Assembly: GCF_047123305.1 (NCBI RefSeq)
Contig: NZ_CP138918.1
Location: 1,674,001-1,738,000, forward strand
Direction: 5' to 3'
Length of the DNA: 64,000 nt
DNA from: Thalassobius sp047123305
GTDB lineage: Bacteria > Pseudomonadota > Alphaproteobacteria > Rhodobacterales > Rhodobacteraceae
Within the stretch, counting starts at the first letter, position 1, and each line of letters begins with the position of its first letter. Shown here in pieces: positions 63,038-64,000 of this stretch. A program made the position numbers and the translations under genes. The notes below the pieces were generated by a model. The model searched no databases. It worked only from the letters and a program-made list of their open reading frames with translations, and had not been told where the DNA came from.

Positions 63038-64000
63038 TTAGAACTCTTGTTTCTGCACCCGTGTCAGTTTCCCGACAACGATGGACAGGACCGCAGCACC
63101 AAAGCTGAACAGTGCCCCCATCTTGGCGGCATCCTGCACCGGCCCGGCGTCAAAGGCGACCGAGGCCACGAAGAGCGACACCGTAAAGCCAATCGCCGAG
63201 ACACAGCCGATTACAAACAGATCCACCGTCCGCATCCCCTGCGGCAGCCCCAGCTTCAGAATATGCGCCCCGACGACGCCAAACAGCAGCACCCCGATGG
63301 GCTTGCCCACCACCAGACCGGCCAGAACCAACCAGGTCGGGGCTGCAATTGCGGAGAACTCCACCCCTGCGTTCAGCAGGCCGAAGAAGAACAGCACCAC
63401 CTCCACCGGATGTTTCAGCGCATGTTCGATGTGGTTCAGCAGATCCGACAGATACTGTTCCGCCTCGCTGAAGATCCCAAAGGCGCGGTCAGCGTGGGGG
63501 ATGGTCGGCACGATCGGCAGCAGCCCCAATGCGGGGTGAATGCCCGCCTCCTGGAAGCCATACCAGCTGGCGCAGGCCGCAATCAGATAGGGCCAGAACC
63601 CCAGTTTCTTGCGCATAAAGGTCGAGTTGGGGCGGGCCTGATTGCCCCGATCCATCCGGCGTGGCAGCCAGTTGAACAGCAGATAGACGGCAATTGCCGC
63701 GCCCAGCGACAGCAGCAGCCACTCCGGTGCCAGCTCGCCCGAGGGGTAGAAAATCGCCAGAATGATCAGCCCGGCCGCATCATCAGCAATGGCCAGCAGC
63801 AGCAGGAAACGCACCGCCGGATGGCCCGCGCCAAAGACCATGCGCCCTACAAGGTAGGAAAACGCAATGTCGGTGGCGGTGGGAATCGCCCAGCCGTTTT
63901 TGACGGCATCGTAGGTCTCGGACCCCAGCGCCAGCGCCAGACCCAGATAGACTGCAATGGGGCCAATCATGCCGCCTGCCGTGGCAAACAGCGGGGTCGC
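63038..64000 (-). CDS. nhaA: Na+/H+ antiporter NhaA, N-terminus cut by window edge
   Basis: About 321 residues are visible, with the start beyond position 64000; the frame reads through the edge (ATPLFATAGG before the first Met seen). NhaA exchanges protons for sodium across the inner membrane. The ion-binding Asp pair is in LAIADDAAG, and NGWAIPTATDIAFS and SAIGFTVSLFVA are family stretches. Ends LTRVQKQEF. It has its own terminator. Confidence 0.95.
   Translation of the reverse strand, partial: ATPLFATAGGMIGPIAVYLGLALALGSETYDAVKNGWAIPTATDIAFSYLVGRMVFGAGHPAVRFLLLLAIADDAAGLIILAIFYPSGELAPEWLLLSLGAAIAVYLLFNWLPRRMDRGNQARPNSTFMRKKLGFWPYLIAACASWYGFQEAGIHPALGLLPIVPTIPHADRAFGIFSEAEQYLSDLLNHIEHALKHPVEVVLFFFGLLNAGVEFSAIAAPTWLVLAGLVVGKPIGVLLFGVVGAHILKLGLPQGMRTVDLFVIGCVSAIGFTVSLFVASVAFDAGPVQDAAKMGALFSFGAAVLSIVVGKLTRVQKQEF

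Overview
The window looks like chromosome of a Roseobacter-group alphaproteobacterium (Rhodobacterales; Phaeobacter/Ruegeria/Leisingera-like by my recollection of protein wording; genus not provable here). Pointers are a GcrA cell-cycle regulator, an RpoH of the RpoH2 kind, DUF6455/DUF1467/EI24 family proteins, glnD next to murJ, a KpsE-like protein with a long Ala/Gln/Pro-rich head, and high, even GC. Most of the window is core chromosome. I see no prophage, insertion sequence, CRISPR array, rRNA or tRNA.

Layout. 1-7.6 kb: end of a CPBP protease, aspS, a DUF1800/DUF1501 secreted pair, an acetyltransferase, a response regulator, methylmalonyl-CoA epimerase (mce) and a DUF1467 protein. 7.6-12.5 kb: small conserved genes (EI24, nitroreductase, DUF167, M48 lipoprotein, short YigZ), then four tandem DUF6455 cysteine-motif genes behind a well-placed FNR-type promoter, then dgkA. 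12.7-22.6 kb: rimO, asmA, a lytic transglycosylase lipoprotein, argF-argD (argD carries a single-base frameshift), a divergent GT51-like lipoprotein, transporters and gcrA. 22.7-34.7 kb: phosphate transporter, Nudix, hrpB, meaB, an ABC exporter, rpmB, copper chaperone genes, cobB, a tyrosine phosphatase, an aminotransferase and yjdM. 34.7-50 kb: trpS, a rhomboid-like pseudoprotease, murJ-glnD, an LpoA-like activator, rsmI-yraN-gshB, comM, a GST with a C-terminal cysteine module, a cobU pair and rpoH2. 50-64 kb: chaN, coaBC-dut-moeB, an amino-acid uptake pair without an ATPase gene, an M3 peptidase, a membrane NYN nuclease, phosphomannomutase, kpsE-kpsT of a capsule exporter, and the edge of nhaA.

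How genes work together. mce and meaB serve the methylmalonyl-CoA/B12 route and cobU with its neighbouring phosphatase serves B12 nucleotide-loop assembly. argF/argD are arginine synthesis. murJ, the LpoA-like protein, the lytic transglycosylase and the GT51-like lipoprotein concern the cell wall. kpsT, kpsE and pgm form a surface-polysaccharide block whose KpsM permease is not in view.

The points most worth a second look are: (i) the FNR-promoted DUF6455 array, whose fourth copy is interrupted by an in-frame TGA immediately followed by ATG; (ii) a dispersed intergenic element built of two short hairpins with compensating stem changes plus a conserved GTATTT/ATATTT tail, mostly at gene 3' ends; (iii) a 12-bp hairpin holding the comM ribosome-binding site; (iv) the argD frameshift; (v) a rhomboid-fold protein without its catalytic Ser and His.
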